A stretch of 64,000 bases of DNA, taken from the NCBI GenBank assembly GCA_036244855.1, contig BQKZ01001002.1, positions 3,107-67,106 on the forward strand, read 5' to 3'. Under the pieces are notes generated by a model, which made no database searches, was not told the DNA's origin, and saw only the letters and a program-made list of their open reading frames with translations. This document shows, one piece after another, positions 1 through 11,470 of the stretch; positions within the stretch are counted from its first letter, which is position 1; each line of letters starts with the position of its first letter. The stretch is from Temnopleurus reevesii. Its lineage: Eukaryota > Echinodermata > Echinoidea > Temnopleuroida > Temnopleuridae. A program made the position numbers and the translations under genes.

Positions 1-747
1 TCATTATGTTTAATCCAAATACAAATTTGCCGCAGAGAAGTAGTATTGTAGCACTATATGTTAAAAAAAATTGCACTATATTTTTGTAACCAAGGACATG
101 TATCATACAAGCTTGCTTTTCAACATGTCCTTTTCTGTTTTCATTTTTATTTTCTTGCAAATCTGCAAACTTTGTTTTAAGTATAATTTTATACCTTAAA
201 CAGTCATTTTCTTCTTTTTTTTCTGGTAAAAATGTATTAATGTACATATTCATGTTCAGCTGTTTGTTTTGTTACGGAAAAAATGAAAGATACAGAATAA
301 ATGAATAAATAAAAAAAAAAATGAATACAATCTGCAAACCAAAATAACGATTTCAGTTTGTCACATAATTATATTTGGCGCAGTAGACCATTTATGAATA
401 TATACCCTTTGGTAAAAGATGTTTCCAAGATTCTTAAAATAAACATATATTCAACGATATTTCGGCATGATTTATGAATTATCCGTGTAAATCCAGCCAG
501 CTCATTAGGATCCAGTTTCTTTTCCGTCCGTCAGAATTTTCTCTAAAATATTTGTCTTGCCAGCAGGGTCGCGACAGGCAGATGTAACGGCTATCTGCCT
601 AAAGTGACAAATTACCCATAATTATCTGACAACCTACACTGTTATTTTGGTGGAAGCGGCTTAGCTGAAACAACTGATCTGCGACATGTAACGGCCAGGT
701 GATGAGATTCCCTAGCTTTAGGGTGTTTGAAGATTCTCTATTTAGAT
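1..747. other. No gene seen, AT-rich unique sequence
   Basis: AT-rich DNA without a credible coding frame, RNA gene or repeat family that recurs in the window. The only structure is short A-rich and T-rich runs, for example near 305-320. Confidence 0.6.
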
Positions 748-1043
748 GCTGATTCACACATTTGCATTTTAGCCTACGTCGGCCTAGCATTTTTAGATTA
801 AAAACGTTCCCCGAGCGTCGGCCCTGCATTTTTAAAACTAAAATCGTTTCCCGAGCGCACAGTATTTGCTGATAAGACGGTGAACTGAAGCTCGGCTTGC
901 GCAAATGTTGCGTACGCCGCACGTTAGTACACCATACTATGACATGCGTCGTTGTGCGTCCAGCAGTCCAGGGAGCTTTTTTGATTGTCAAAAAACGTGT
1001 TGCCAACGCAGGCTAAAGTCGCAAAGGTGTGATTCGGCCTTTA
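748..1043. mobile_element. Foldback MITE, family A (old copy)
   Basis: The ends are inverted copies of each other (GCTGATTCACACATTTGC on the left, GCAAAGGTGTGATTCGGC on the right), followed inwards by the family A core motifs GCCTACGTCGGCC and CCAACGCAGGC. This is the most diverged member of the commonest foldback family in the window. Its left arm is extended by a local duplication of about 42 bp (roughly 770-858), in which the segment with TCGGCC, GCATTTTTA and CCGAGCG occurs twice. It holds no transposase, so it would be non-autonomous. Confidence 0.75.
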
Positions 1044-2698
1044 TAGAGCCAGTCGCACACTCCGTGATATAAATGCGACCTCATTTTGGAGCAAAAATTG
1101 TCATCTTCATCAGAGATACGCATTTAAACAAGGGAAATTGACCTTTTTCGGTTTGGCGTATTTTAAGTATTTTGCAAACCATTATAGAAACACTGGACCC
1201 TTTTGCATGAATTCTTTATTGAAAAAGATAATGTGCTATAATATTGACACGCTTGTCATTGTTATGATGTGAATTTGCATGCAACAATGTCGAGGTTTCC
1301 TACACTGTAAAGAATATTTTCAGGATTGTAGAAGTTACTTACATTTTTAGTTAATGGTTTCCTACGAAAATCCATTTATGCAATAACATTAAGTATTACC
1401 AACTCAAAACTGCAAACTCAATCAAAATACTTAAAACCTCAAAGTAATTCTTATTTGAAAATAGAAATGGAGTATTTCAAGTAATTGCTGCAAAGAAAAA
1501 AGATCAACTAAAGTCTTCATTGAAATACATACGATAAAAAAGACCGGGTTAAAAAAAAACGAAGCCATGTTTAACTTTTACCCTCAGTACTCTCGCGTTC
1601 ATACAGATTTAAATAGATAAACACAAGTCGTATTTCAAAGTGCGGTTCCATATGTAGCTCGCCCAGTGTGAGCTGGGCTTAATCAGTTAAGATGTTAAAA
1701 GATCTTTGTTTTTACTCTTCTCTGCAGAACAAAACGAGAAGGATAATGATTGTCAACTGCTGGCGAAAGTGACTTTACGAGGACAAGCCATTCTTTTTTA
1801 TAGCATTGATATTAAATCGAGAGATTTTTTTATATGCAGAGATTTAGAGTGTTTGCATAATACTTTTATCTGTTATTGTAGATTGAATTACTGCATATGA
1901 TCGTGTAGGAGGTCATTTTTTCCAGGTTTGATATACAAATAATTTGTAGGCAGATTTTCCTAGATCTCTACTTCTATAAGATTTGTTATTATGATTCGGT
2001 AAGATTCCAATGGACATGTACAATTATTGTTTACAAATTGAAAATGTACGTTTTCAAAATCCTCATAATTTTGCCAAACTTTAAAGAAAGCATTGTCTAG
2101 TTGTTTGAATTATAAACATATTGTTGTCACGTGTGTCAGCTATAAAAATTTTTTTTTTTAATTCATAAGTGAGATTATCAGGTCAATTTACAAAAAGTAT
2201 TAATTCAATTTATTTGCCGTCAAATTTGATGTATTGTGTAATAATGAAGTTGATAAGAGAAGAACCATCGCTATGAAAAAAGTACCAATTTAAATTGAAT
2301 GCTAGGGTATAACGTACATTTATCACAAAATTTCACTAAAAACTTACAAGCGTACATCATGGAAAAACTTGTTTTTACTCGCCAAAGTAAGTAAAAATAT
2401 CGATAAAGTGTAAACTTGAAGTTAACCTGAAAGTTAGTGAGACGTTCGATGTATTCCACTAAGGACCGAGCTTATACTCGGTAGAAGACCTAACAATACC
2501 ATTGGTCATCGCACTCCGTTCATTCACCCTTCAAAACTGCTTTTAATTTGACTCGCATGGGGTCAAAGGGGTTAATCTGGAGAAGAAATACTCAATTAAG
2601 GGATGTATTCTACAATGCAAACAGTCTTAAATTGGAATCGTGAGAAGCAAAAGCGGTTCCGTCTGTTGTGGCATATCCAGAACTTTGTAAGTTCTAAG
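1044..2698. other. No gene seen; one splice-acceptor-like site
   Basis: AT-rich unique sequence. A pyrimidine tract ending in TCTCTGCAG at 1719-1727 is followed by 57 stop-free codons, noted as a weak exon candidate. Nothing else is recognisable. Confidence 0.5.
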
Positions 2699-2852
2699 CC
2701 CTATTGCATAAAAAGTTGCGTCTTAACGCAACACAGAACGCAACATAGAAAATTTATGCAAATTCTAAGTACGCACCCTTGATTGGTTGAAATTGAAGTT
2801 GTGTTTAATTTTCTGACTTGCGTCTAAACGCGGATTTTTATGCAATATAGGG
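2699..2852. mobile_element. Foldback element, 154 bp
   Basis: The left end CCCTATTGCATAAAAA and the right end TTTTTATGCAATATAGGG are inverted copies with one extra base. Inside them, TTGCGTCTTAACGCAA on the left pairs with TTGCGTCTAAACGCGG on the right. The short length, inverted ends and lack of coding content fit a MITE. No second full copy was found in this window. Confidence 0.65.
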
Positions 2853-2861
2853 ACCTCTCAG

Positions 2862-3040
2862 GATCCGGTGAACCAGGGTTAAGTTCTATGAAGCTATTGG
2901 TGGATGTACGCTTAACTCTACGAACGACTGGTGACCCTTACGTGAACTCAATGATAATCCCTGACGCTGAATCGCACTGGAGAGGTGGGCACCAGTCGTT
3001 CGTAGTGTTGTTCATAGATATACGAACATCTTTATGATAC
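2862..3040. repeat. Dispersed inverted repeat, family M
   Basis: CTACGAACGACTGGTGACCC (about 2918-2937) and its inverse GGGCACCAGTCGTTCGTAG (about 2986-3004) form a hairpin. The stretch from GCTGAATCG to ATACGAACATCTTTA is also similar in order to the segment at 15690-15775, so this is a dispersed repeat. Confidence 0.5.
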
Positions 3041-3287
3041 AAAAACAACCCAGGCGAATCACCTGAGACGATAAAGAGATTGTTTTTTTTTTATTCAAAA
3101 CGTTTCCTAACCATTCTCTGTAGAACACCATGTGGAAATTGGACAAGGACCACCGGGTGTTCACCGGGCGTTCACCCGGTGAGAGTGTAAATGGTATGTC
3201 AGAAAGTTCCATCCAAATTACCAAGAGCATAAACGCATTTTGATATGCAATATAATGTATACTCTTTTTTTTCAAACTGAGTAAGAC

Positions 3288-3412
3288 TTAGGGGGTGTTG
3301 CTAGAAAGTTGCAATTAATTGCAAGTGCCGATTTAATTCATTGTTTTATGAGAGAGCAGACCGTGCGCAAATGAAAATTTTCGTTTCGAGTTGCAACTAA
3401 TTTGCAATATTT
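3288..3412 (+). repeat. Dispersed foldback repeat, family L
   Basis: It starts with TTAGGGGGTGTTGCTAGAAA and continues with GTTGCAATTAATTGCAAGT and ATTGTTTTATGAGAG. The same order of motifs appears on the minus strand at 50518-50665, and the leading motif also forms both ends of 16229-16384. The right part, GTTGCAACTAATTTGCAAT, partly inverts the left. Confidence 0.5.
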
Positions 3413-3946
3413 TTTTACTTTTTAACAAATTACCCAAAATATTTAGCCCATTTTGACCTGTCTTTTTAAAAGTATAGTGAGTATGTTCTATTATGCACTT
3501 CATATCTTTCATATCTTCTTGACTCCGTGTTCAGCTTCAAATTTCCCCATAAGTGCAATGGGTTTTACAAAGTAAAATCCAAATACTATCACGAACCTTT
3601 GGTTTTTTAAATGCTCGCGGCCATCCACTACTGAAGTGGTGCATGGAGACGGCAACCCCATCCCCTCCTATTAAAGACCCTCATGTCTTTCCATTTCCGA
3701 ACATTTATCCTTTGATTACATGTAACAATCCAAACAACGTATCGTTTGCGTTTTAATAAATTCATCTTGTAAACTTAGATTTTGGCTGTTCAATCACGAA
3801 AGTAATTGTTTACTTTTAGAAGCAACGTAAGATCACGTTAATACCATTTGTATACCACAGCATGCGGTTAGGGAACCGAATTCCATTTCTAAATTCATAG
3901 CTTTTTTCCCGTTCTTCGAATTGTCAGTAATTCTTATATTTAACAT
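3413..3946. other. No gene seen
   Basis: Unique sequence with no supported coding region or repeat. Confidence 0.5.
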
Positions 3947-4029
3947 CCTTCTTCTTCTTCTTCTTCTTCTTCTTCTTCTTCTTCTTCTTCTTCTTCTTCT
4001 TCTTCTTCTTCTTCTTCTTCTTCTTCTTC
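3947..4029. repeat. (TTC)n microsatellite
   Basis: An uninterrupted trinucleotide tract of about 27 units, polypyrimidine on the plus strand. An apparent open frame across it on the minus strand would encode only a run of arginine and is not a gene. Perfect homopurine-homopyrimidine mirror repeats of this kind can form triplex DNA. Confidence 0.97.
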
Positions 4030-5059
4030 CCGTAGTGTGCAGGACCTCATAGGAGTATTGTCGCACAACATCTTTCATGCTTTTGCTAAGAATCAATCAT
4101 GTCTATTGCCTAGAGAAATCAAATGTTTTCTTTTTAGAGTAATGATTTCTAATAAAGATTCAGTAATCATCATTTTCTCCAAAATGCATTTATTAATCAT
4201 TTGATATTCCTATGCAGAAACCCTTTACGATGAACATTGTTTTAGTTACCTCTGGTAAATCATTTACAGAATGCATTAATTATCAGGAATTCATTGATAT
4301 TTAGTTACCATTTTTAATCATTGATAGGACATGTCTATATAAAATACCGATATCAACGTTGTTTGTTTATTTATTCATTTGTTTATTAAGACATTTGGGA
4401 AGGAAATATTAAAAAAAAACATCTTGCATCATCGTAACGTCAATTCGAGAATTCTGAAAATTATACGCTATGCTTATTGCGTTATCAAATAGTTTACATA
4501 GCTGAGCAATTTATGGACCAACCTAACAAACTTTGGCATCGTTATGCTGTCCAATAAAAAAGATGCAAACCGTTCTGAAATATATTTTGATGTATTTACA
4601 AGGCTTTTGATATCGAGTGATTAGCTGAATGGGTGTGATTGTTGTCTTGTTATCTCTCACCTGTTTCTTTATTCACATTTTGATTTTTGACACATTACGG
4701 AACAGTCGGCATTTCTCACTTGGCATATCTGTATAATGGTGACACTCATTGCATGAGTCAACTTGCTAAAGGTTACTAGTAGTGGACCGAATATCTGACC
4801 AGTGTGATTTTAATGTGAAAAGCGACTTTAAAATTTGAGTGCAAACGACTCTACAAACACCTGTTAATGAGTGTTTCAAAAACAAGATTTTCGATCATTC
4901 AACACAAGCAGTGACACCAATCGTTATTCAAGTCCTTTTCACAGACGTTTGAAAGTTAGTGAATCATCGCCAGGTTCATCGTGCAAAACCGCTACAAGCT
5001 CATACATTGTATTTTTATGTACCGAACGTAAATGATCGCACATGATGGTATATTAACAT
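4030..5059. other. No gene seen
   Basis: AT-rich unique sequence. No repeat shared with the rest of the window and no coding-like frame was found. Confidence 0.5.
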
Positions 5060-5290
5060 AATCGACGAACGTATATTATTGTATCTGAACAGATATTAAC
5101 GTATAATAACGTATACGAACGTATCATGTCTATACTTGAACGTATATGATCGTGTAAGAATGTGTGTATGGTCATGTATGAATTAATATATATAAACGTA
5201 TGTGATCGTATCCAGACCGTATGTAACCGTATCTGAACGTATATAATCATATATGAAAAGACCTTGATACGTTCATATCTACCGTAGATC
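5060..5290. repeat. Degenerate ACGTAT minisatellite
   Basis: The motif GAACGTAT or a close variant (AACGTATA, GATCGTAT, ACCGTATC) recurs every 10 or so bases across about 220 bp, with longer phrases such as CTGAACGTATATAATCATAT giving a period near 20. The units are diverged, so the array is old. Confidence 0.75.
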
Positions 5291-6835
5291 TATTTTTTAT
5301 CTCCAATGTTAAAATTTTAAATTTAATATTCTCGAGTTAGGGTAATTGTTCAATACGTGATCACGGTCAATAAATAGAATACTAGCATTGAATACTTGTC
5401 TCGGCGTAAACGTGGCATGTGACACCATCCAAAGCATAGCCGATTTAGTATTGTATACTTTCTTATACAGATGTTTTTTTATGTTAAGATATTTTCCCCA
5501 GCAAAAATAAAAGACAACACACACATACACAAACAAGCAAACAAAAGGAGCAAAATGTGTACATACGTCTACCCTAGGATACACAAATTAAAAAAGCACA
5601 CATAACTAAGCGGAAATACGCACATGCACCCACACCTATACACAGTAGCGATCCGAATAAAAATTTTCAAATAAAATTGACGTTGATGGCGGTCTTGCCT
5701 CTAAATAAACAGTCTAATTTTATGCAAAAGACCCTGAGTTATCGTTATTTGTGTTTAGTTTTATTTGCTAATAACGAACGTTACAAGAACATACAAAAAT
5801 CCTATTGTGGGTCCTTAAATGAAATGATAATTCATAAACTGCTGATAAAGTGACAAAACGAAATCTATATAGATGTCATTCTGCAGCAAAACTATTGTCT
5901 AAAAAGTAATTTATCTACTCTCACATAGTGATAGGAATTATATTTATATTTTGGCATCAAGGAAAAGTCTTGAACACAATGAAATGAAATCATTCAGTGA
6001 TTTAATACCACAGTTTATTTTAACTTTCACGGACATACAGATACATGAGACAGGAAATGACAAAGTTTATATCAATAACTGATGAGAAACCTGACTGTCA
6101 ATGCAATACTTCATCATAATTCCATATTGATTTAGATGCGCTACTACATTTATGGTTACGGAAAACAATCAGCGTCAAACTATCGAAATCATTTGAGGTC
6201 GGAACTAGGTCCCAATTCTCAAAACGGTATTCAGTTTCCGCATGAATTATGTAATCGTTTGTGATGTATACTCAAATTATTTGAGGAAAAATTAAGTCGG
6301 CTCGTGTTTTTGTGTTGAAATCAATATCCTATTGTTTCTATCATTTGTACATGTATGCCCTCAAACACGAGAACAGTGAAATGTCACGATTGAATTTCCA
6401 AGGGCAATTTGGAGTAGGTTGCAATGTCAAAAGTTTGAGTTAAAACATTCAGTGGGTATTGTTTTGTTGATGTCTAGGATACAACATAATATTCAACACA
6501 TGCGGTGTAGAAAGATGCCAGGATAGAAAGGTTTATTGGGGCAGAAAAAGAGAAAACGCAATTCGATTAAATGGGCGACAGACGACAAATTGAAAAATAG
6601 TCGAAGCACACACTTAAAAGAACTCGCATTTCATTTACATTTTGCTGCACTCTACCCAGGTAATTAATGGATACACTTTAGGGTAGGAAGGTTTAAGTCG
6701 CCACTTTAGGATGACATTGGAAGCTCCACAGGGAGCTAATGTATCTAATGTACTCTAAATGTGGTTTCTTAAACCATTGACCAGATAACACTAATATTGA
6801 GAGATTTATCAAACCTTAGACAGGATTTTGTTGAA
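5291..6835. other. No gene seen
   Basis: Unique AT-rich sequence with a short CA-rich run near 5517-5535. No supported gene or repeat family. Confidence 0.5.
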
Positions 6836-7320
6836 AAAATTGGCTACAAATTTGGCTTGAAATAAGACGATATTAATGTGAAAAGAATAATGGTAGGCTT
6901 CAATACGGACTGGAAAGGACCTGCCACACGTGATGTTATAGGGAACCATTTGATCCTTTTACCGGTATTGAAAATATATATCTATACACAGAAATACCAA
7001 AATAAGACACTCAGTATAGATGGTTTGTTAATATTTATTTCTCATATAAGACATGTTGAAGCCACAATTGCAAAGAAAAATGTAAAGTTTCAACAATTTC
7101 ACTATAAGAAGTGGTCCCCTCTTGAAGATCTGATCTAATGTGATCCGATATTAATTTCAGAATGCAAGTGAGGCTTGCATATAATTCCACCATGTGTTTT
7201 GAAAGACTGTTTGTTTGTTGTTATTCTTATTGTGTAATTTTTGTATGATTGATATCTGATTATTGTTGTCTGGATGTAAACTTATCTTATAACCAATAAA
7301 AAGTTCAAAAGAAAAAAAAA
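6836..7320 (+). mobile_element. LINE 3' end, Tx1/L1-like (5'-truncated)
   Basis: From 6866 an open frame runs to the stop at 7136-7138 and ends in a pattern I associate with the C-terminus of L1/Tx1-type LINE ORF2 proteins: VKRIMVGF, then NHLILL, KIYIYTQK, a central hydrophobic stretch, an HVEATIAKKN segment and finally a KKWSPL motif. An in-frame stop at 6863-6865 interrupts the likely upstream continuation (KFGLK), so this copy is dead. A 3' untranslated region of about 180 bp follows and ends in AATAAAAAG and an A-rich run (7296-7319), as expected for target-primed insertion. The reverse transcriptase and endonuclease domains are missing, consistent with 5' truncation. The clade is my reading of the motif pattern and was not checked by a search. 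Confidence 0.65.
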
Positions 7321-7394
7321 TATTGAGCGATTTTGGCATTATGGGGAAAAATCCCAGGATAAGAAATAATGATGATAATATCACTAAGTGGAAG

Positions 7395-7597
7395 TGCCAT
7401 GGTGAGGTAGTATTGACTCTCGCCTTTCAACTAGAAGGTATGCGATTCGAATTACATCCACGGTGCAAATTTCCTTCAGCAAGAACTTCATCCAATCTGT
7501 GCTGCACTCAACCCCGATGAAAATGAGTATCTGGCAGAAATGTTCGAGCGCCTGAATGGCTTGCTCAGCATTCATAGACAGGTTAATAATTATAAAG
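7395..7597 (+). mobile_element. tRNA-derived SINE (diverged copy)
   Basis: It carries the SINE head with GACTCTCGCCTTTCAAC, a B-box-like GATTCGAATTAC, and the body with TTTCCTTCAGCAAGAA and GTGCTGCACTCAACCC seen in the other copies (7702, 48203 and, inverted, 18984). It lies 75 bp after the LINE poly(A) end. The 3' half is shortened and the terminal tail is degraded. Confidence 0.75.
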
Positions 7598-7701
7598 ATG
7601 GCGCATCTTTCGTCAGACGAAGCTTATTGTGGAGCCTACGGTCTCAGAACAACAGTTTGCCCATCAAAACAATTCTTGCGCGACTGGTTATNAACAAAAT
7701 A

Positions 7702-7979
7702 GCGCCGTGGTGTATATTGGTTCTGACTCTCGCCTTTCAACCAGAGGGTCGTATATTCAAATCCCACACATAGTGTTAATTTAATTCAGTAAGAAATTCA
7801 TCCACATTGTGCTGCACTCAACCCAAGTGAGGTGAATAAGTAACTGGAAGGAATGTTTATTCCTTGAAATATCATTGCGCTGGTGTAGGCCGAGCAAAAG
7901 CCAGGGTAATGATGATGCAAAGAGCCTTGAGCACTCAGCAGAATGGATACGTGCGCTATGTAAATTACATCTATTAAAA
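7702..7979 (+). mobile_element. tRNA-derived SINE, near full length
   Basis: The head GCGCCGTGGTGTATATTGG resembles a tRNA A box and ATATTCAAATCC (7753-7764) a B box, as in RNA polymerase III internal promoters. The body contains GTGCTGCACTCAACCC and AAAGCCAGGGTAATGAT. The 3' tail CCTTGAGCACTCAGCAGAAT, then GTGCGCTATGTAAATT, is the one also seen at the end of the LINE at 45295-45720. A single N sits at 7692, just before the element. Confidence 0.85.
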
Positions 7980-7990
7980 ACAAAAATACT

Positions 7991-8143
7991 CGATGTACAA
8001 GATTAAACAAAAACTTTTGTTTTAAATGAATTCTCCGTTTATTTCTCAAAAGGTCAGCTTTTACAAATGTTTGGTTTTTATTTACCGTCATAAAAATAAT
8101 CAGAATCAGAATGTTATTTATTTATTGTTTAATCTTGTACATT
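7991..8143. repeat. Inverted repeat around AT-rich core
   Basis: GTACAAGATTAAACAA (near 7996) and TTGTTTAATCTTGTAC (near 8126) are perfect inverted copies separated by about 110 bp. The right copy could start a longer AT-rich element, but no further copy is visible. Confidence 0.55.
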
Positions 8144-9120
8144 TATTTAAATTTGATAATCGAATTATTAAGCAAATGTAATAGCGGTCGATTTTGTAAC
8201 ATAAAAGTACAGCAATTCTTACTCTATTGCGAAATTATTTGTGATTTATTTGATTGGAAAAGAAAACACTGGCAAAATTTGAAGTTCAATATATCTCCAG
8301 AGTGCGCTAACTTTGACGTATTACAGTAAATGAATGAACTATAACTTAAATCAGTATTTGTTTAAGGTTGTACACATTATTTTGTGACAAGTGCAAAAAC
8401 TACACTTTTTAGACATATTAACTAGAACAATGATAGCTTTTAGAATAAGGTCTGTATTACTTCAAAACGACCATGAAGTCTTATTTTTGTTGTTCACAAA
8501 ATGTTTAGCAAAATTGTTTTACCAATGTGTACAATGGCTTCGTTAAGAACTAGTTTAAAAAAAAATATTGTTGTGATATCAAATAAATATTATCAATGGG
8601 TAAATATACTATATACACAATTATGAAAGACACAGTATTGCAGACAGTGCAAAGGTAACTCTACTTTCTCCAAATAAATTGTATATTTGGTTCTGAAATT
8701 GAGCATGTAAAACTAATTTTACGGTGGCAATGAAATACTGCGGCGGTCCTTTCTTATCTTATATTCATTGTGGCTCGACTTAGCTTTAGTTTTATACAAA
8801 TGTTCATCGTGTATTGTAATACTTTTTGTTGCTGTTGTTATTGCTAGGTGAATCCTTTGTAACAAACCGTGAGCCACAAGCTACAATTTCTTTGCAGTGA
8901 TTAAATTTCAACGTTATTAACAACGATATTTCGAGGTTAATCAGCGGAAAGGGCGAATTGTCATGGTCTGGGTAATGAAAATTCTTCATTCACTGGGAAT
9001 TTATTTCGTTTAAAAAGAATCATTTCACTGACGAATTTATTTGAAATCTAGCAGTTTGTAACAGGCGCGTAGCCAAGGGGGTTGGGATGGGTAGGAGGCT
9101 GTGATTAAGTCCTTGCAAAG
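8144..9120. other. No gene seen
   Basis: AT-rich unique sequence without supported features. Confidence 0.5.
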
Positions 9121-9370
9121 ACCGATTCACACCTTTGCGTTTTTAGCCTGCGTCGGCCCAGCGTTTTTAGAAAGTAGAAACACTCCCTTGACGCACAGCA
9201 TATATACGCAGATCAGATGGTGAACTGGCGTTCGGCTTGAGCTCAAAGAGCGTACGCCGAGCGTCATTCCATCGTATTACCTGCGTCTTTGTGCGTCAAG
9301 GGAGCGCTTTTATCTTCAAAATACGATTGGCCGACGCAGGGTAGAAACACAACGGTGTGAGTCGGCCTTA
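9121..9370. mobile_element. Foldback MITE, family A
   Basis: Inverted ends ACCGATTCACACCTTTGCG and GGTGTGAGTCGGCC enclose TTAGCCTGCGTCGGCCCAGC on the left and TTGGCCGACGCAGG on the right. The central part, with GTTCGGCTTGAGCTC and GAGCGTACGCCGAGCG, is also palindromic. The right end abuts TTAA. No coding content. Confidence 0.85.
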
Positions 9371-9546
9371 AAAATGTTTCATAGAAACAATTATTCCTAT
9401 AATTATACAGAATTAGAAGACTGTTTGTCAGCGCAGCGACGGAATGTAATGTACAAGTGTTTTTTTTTAAAACTTGTCGTGATTTTTACTTGTTTGGCTA
9501 CGCGTCCGTATACTATAATGTTTCGAGAACTTAATACTCATATACA

Positions 9547-9570
9547 CCCCCCCCCCCCCCCCCCCCCCCN
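9547..9570. repeat. Poly(C) tract ending in a single N
   Basis: About 23 C residues followed by an N at 9570. The true length of the homopolymer is probably unresolved. A second short C run lies at 9630-9644. Confidence 0.9.
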
Positions 9571-10692
9571 GTAATGGGACTGCGTTTGCAAACTATTCAC
9601 CAGCTAAGAAAATTATGGATTAACACTACCCCTCTCCCCCCCCCAAGAAAAAAAGGAAACCGTGAGATTACACAAATGGAATTAAAAAGAACCATTGCTA
9701 GAAAGGTACGTCTTGCACAATGGTCTTTTTATCTGATCATGCACAGAGATATAAATTTGAATGGAATTGAATTTTAAGAAATAATTCTACAGAGCAAATA
9801 TATTATAGGCTCTCGTTAAAATTAATGAGGGTGTGAGAGATATATTAAAAAACGTAGCGCAGACGTTTGCACGTTACAAACGTGTAGGCGTTATTTCTCG
9901 AACGATTCACATAACCTTTACATAACTTTCATTTTATATTCCTAATAATGTATATTTTCACTCCCGTATTGCGACGTGCGTGGTAGAAACGGTGGTTACC
10001 CTTTTTTCTTATCATTGTTCTGTCTTTATGTTACTTTATGCATATTTGAAGACGTGAAATTGAAAATAGTTTCATTTCTTGTCACGAAAATTATATGTCA
10101 TGAAGAAGGGCATTGATTATTAGGAATCATTCGTTTTTCTTTGATTAAACAAAGTGCTTCTGAATAATTATTACAAGCTTCGTTTCATTGAGAATAATTG
10201 ATAACAAAGGACTTTGATTAAATAATCGACTTCATTTCAAGCATTCGCAATAGCTAGATACACACAAAAGAAATATCCTTCCCTCTAATTCTATAATGTC
10301 AAACCGTTGTCACTCACGTTTCGTGAATAAACAAGAAAGATACTTTTTAGTGTTCATGAAGATATAATGAAGACATAAATACTTTTTTTCAATTCTTTTG
10401 TCCTTTATGCATAGATTAATTTTTGTTGTATGATTCTTAACGTCAATGTAATTTATCTATCAATACATTACATTACAAAACTAATTATTTTAGGAAAATA
10501 CACGAGCAACTACGTCATGTAGAATAAATAGGATACATAACGACGTTGTGTGAATCATACTGCATACAAAATGAACACATCAGTCGTGGGAATGGCATGT
10601 AAAGTGGTCAATTTTGTAAAGATAGTAATAATTATGATGATTACAGATATTAATCAAACAGCTAGGACTCAGGATTTCTTTGTTTAATCTGT
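9571..10692. other. No gene seen
   Basis: AT-rich unique sequence; no supported feature beyond the C-rich run near its start. Confidence 0.5.
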
Positions 10693-10950
10693 TGCATTGT
10701 ATTGTATTGTATTGTATTTATTTTCCGATTCAAATAAAAAACAAAACAAAAATGAAAACAAAATCAATCATACAAAAACTTACATATATACATGATAAAA
10801 CAAACATATGTATCGGCTGGATCTACTGGTCTTCCATGGGATCCAGGTGAAACATTAAAGAAGAGGCAGAAGAAGAACGAGAAGAAGAATAAAGAGAAAA
10901 AATAGAAGAAGAAGAAGTAACAGTTAATTCATTTTCGAATTCTTTCACTC
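10693..10950 (-). mobile_element. Probable LINE 3' tail plus purine-rich run
   Basis: Read on the minus strand, TTTGAATCGGAAAATAAATA is followed by a pentamer tail (CAATA)n at 10693-10720, the sort of simple-repeat tail many LINEs carry. Beyond it, at 10860-10918, is a GAAGAAGA-rich purine tract. No coding part of the element is recognisable, so the class is tentative. Confidence 0.4.
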
Positions 10951-11103
10951 GAATGATTCTTCTTTCTTCATTGCCACTACACGTATCTCAAATTGGATAA
11001 ACATTCTCACAAATAGGTATGATATTGACACAAAAATAGCCGTTTTTTTTAACTATATTTCAGTATTATTCAGGTATCGCGTGTCAAGATGTTAATGCAT
11101 TAA

Positions 11104-11280
11104 GGCCCGGGCACACCAAACACCGCGCGGCATAACGGCACGGTATATACGCGCTATCTTGGTTGCTATTGGTCAGTGCGCTCCTCCGCGCAAAAGATGC
11201 TTCGCAATTGGCCAATCACAGGGGAGAAATCGCGTAAATACTGTGCCGTGATGCCGTGCCGTGTTTGGTGTGCCCGGGCC
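11104..11280. mobile_element. Foldback MITE, family B, with TTAA duplication
   Basis: A 177-bp element with perfect 20-bp inverted ends GGCCCGGGCACACCAAACAC, flanked on both sides by TTAA (11100-11103 and 11281-11284). Nearly the whole element is palindromic: GGCATAACGGCACGGTA on the left pairs with GTGCCGTGATGCCGTGCC on the right. A second copy lies at 45913-46089. A TTAA target duplication is the hallmark of piggyBac-type transposases, which would have to act from elsewhere because there is no coding content here. Confidence 0.9.
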
Positions 11281-11298
11281 TTAAATCTGTAATCATCT

Positions 11299-11470
11299 AA
11301 AGGCCGACTCACACCTTTGCGTAGTTAGCCTCAGTCAGCCCAGCGTTTTTAGAAATTAAAAACGCTCCCTTGATGTACAAAGACGCAGGTCATATGGTGG
11401 ACTGACGCTTGGCGTAAGCTTGTTTAGGGCAAGCCGAACGTCAGTCCACCGTCTGATCTGCGTATGCTGT
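11299..11470. mobile_element. Foldback MITE, family A, right arm lost
   Basis: The left end AAAGGCCGACTCACACCTTTGCG, the left arm and the complete central palindrome (GGTGGACTGACGCTTGG against CCGAACGTCAGTCCACC) are intact. The sequence stops matching after GATCTGCGTATGCTGT at 11470, where the outer right arm should follow. It lies 19 bp from the family B element. Confidence 0.85.

Noticed and set aside
599..1006. 135-codon minus-strand open frame
   Set aside because: Most of it lies in a family A hairpin element; the residues are translated palindrome.
3833..4096. Arginine-rich minus-strand open frame
   Set aside because: It is the translation of a (TTC)n microsatellite.
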